Source: Chloroflexota bacterium (GTDB lineage: Bacteria > Chloroflexota > Dehalococcoidia > Lucifugimonadales > Australimonadaceae). From it: DNA of 13,283 nt. Each line of letters begins with the position of its first letter. Position 1 is the stretch's first letter. Both the position numbers and the translations under genes were made by a program. Under the pieces are notes generated by a model. That model ran no database searches and was not told the origin of the DNA. It worked only from the letters and a program-made list of their open reading frames with translations. The stretch covers positions 1 through 13,283 of the forward strand of contig JACZSI010000036.1 in NCBI GenBank assembly GCA_022574265.1. The letters are read 5' to 3'. This document shows, piece by piece, positions 13,243 through 13,283 of the stretch.

Positions 13243-13283
13243 GCGCTGGGGCACCCAGCCACAGTGGCTGCGCCGCGTTACGC

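Noticed and set aside
13029..13262. A 77-codon minus-strand frame at the right end.
   Set aside because: It lies within the hairpin repeat copy B and encodes only repeat-derived Pro/Gly-rich sequence.
1..13283. CRISPR arrays, tRNA or rRNA genes.
   Set aside because: I saw no regularly spaced direct repeats and no recognisable tRNA or rRNA sequence on either strand.

Overview
This is a GC-rich bacterial window with closely packed genes, short gaps and frequent GTG or TTG starts. It holds a dienelactone hydrolase, a CitE-type lyase, an NMT1-like binding protein and hairpin-rich repeats. That mix suggests an uncultured Chloroflexota-like (or similar GC-rich) genome, but the sequence alone does not settle the phylum.

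Region 1 (1-5238, all minus strand) is the most interesting part. Read in transcription order it encodes: a class III nucleotide cyclase (AC1, 5238-4465); a metallo-beta-lactamase-fold protein resembling class II cyclic-nucleotide phosphodiesterases (4461-3691); a response regulator fused to a glutaredoxin-like and a thioredoxin-reductase-like FAD domain (3645-1990); a second, divergent cyclase (AC2, 1974-1159); and a histidine kinase with an N-terminal cyclic-nucleotide-binding domain (1162 to beyond the left edge). Each cyclase is interrupted by an in-frame TGA just before the catalytic domain. Both TGAs sit at the last position of a C-x-x-[TGA] motif, where I recall relatives having Cys. 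Each is followed by a hairpin with bacterial SECIS-like geometry (apical loop beginning 16 or 18 nt downstream). TGA is an ordinary stop in several neighbouring genes. I read both as selenoproteins with a Cys-x-x-Sec motif, so the cassette looks like a redox-responsive cyclic-nucleotide circuit: make, degrade and sense the nucleotide, with a flavin reductase/response regulator inside the same operon.

Region 2 (5348-5931, minus) is a two-gene unit: a cupin and an overlapping 70-residue protein. Region 3 (5932-6232) has no gene and carries a hairpin-rich repeat. Region 4 (6233-8248, minus) holds an NMT1-like binding protein without a signal peptide, a small PH-like membrane protein and a molybdopterin-oxidoreductase-like domain protein. 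Region 5 (8314-9147, plus) is a dienelactone hydrolase, followed by a MITE-like inverted-repeat element. Region 6 (9305-11140, minus) is an ABC exporter half-transporter. Region 7 (11265-13019) is a divergent pair: a CitE/HpcH lyase (minus) and a class II aldolase (plus). The right end (13020-13283) holds a second, inverted copy of the hairpin repeat and no gene.
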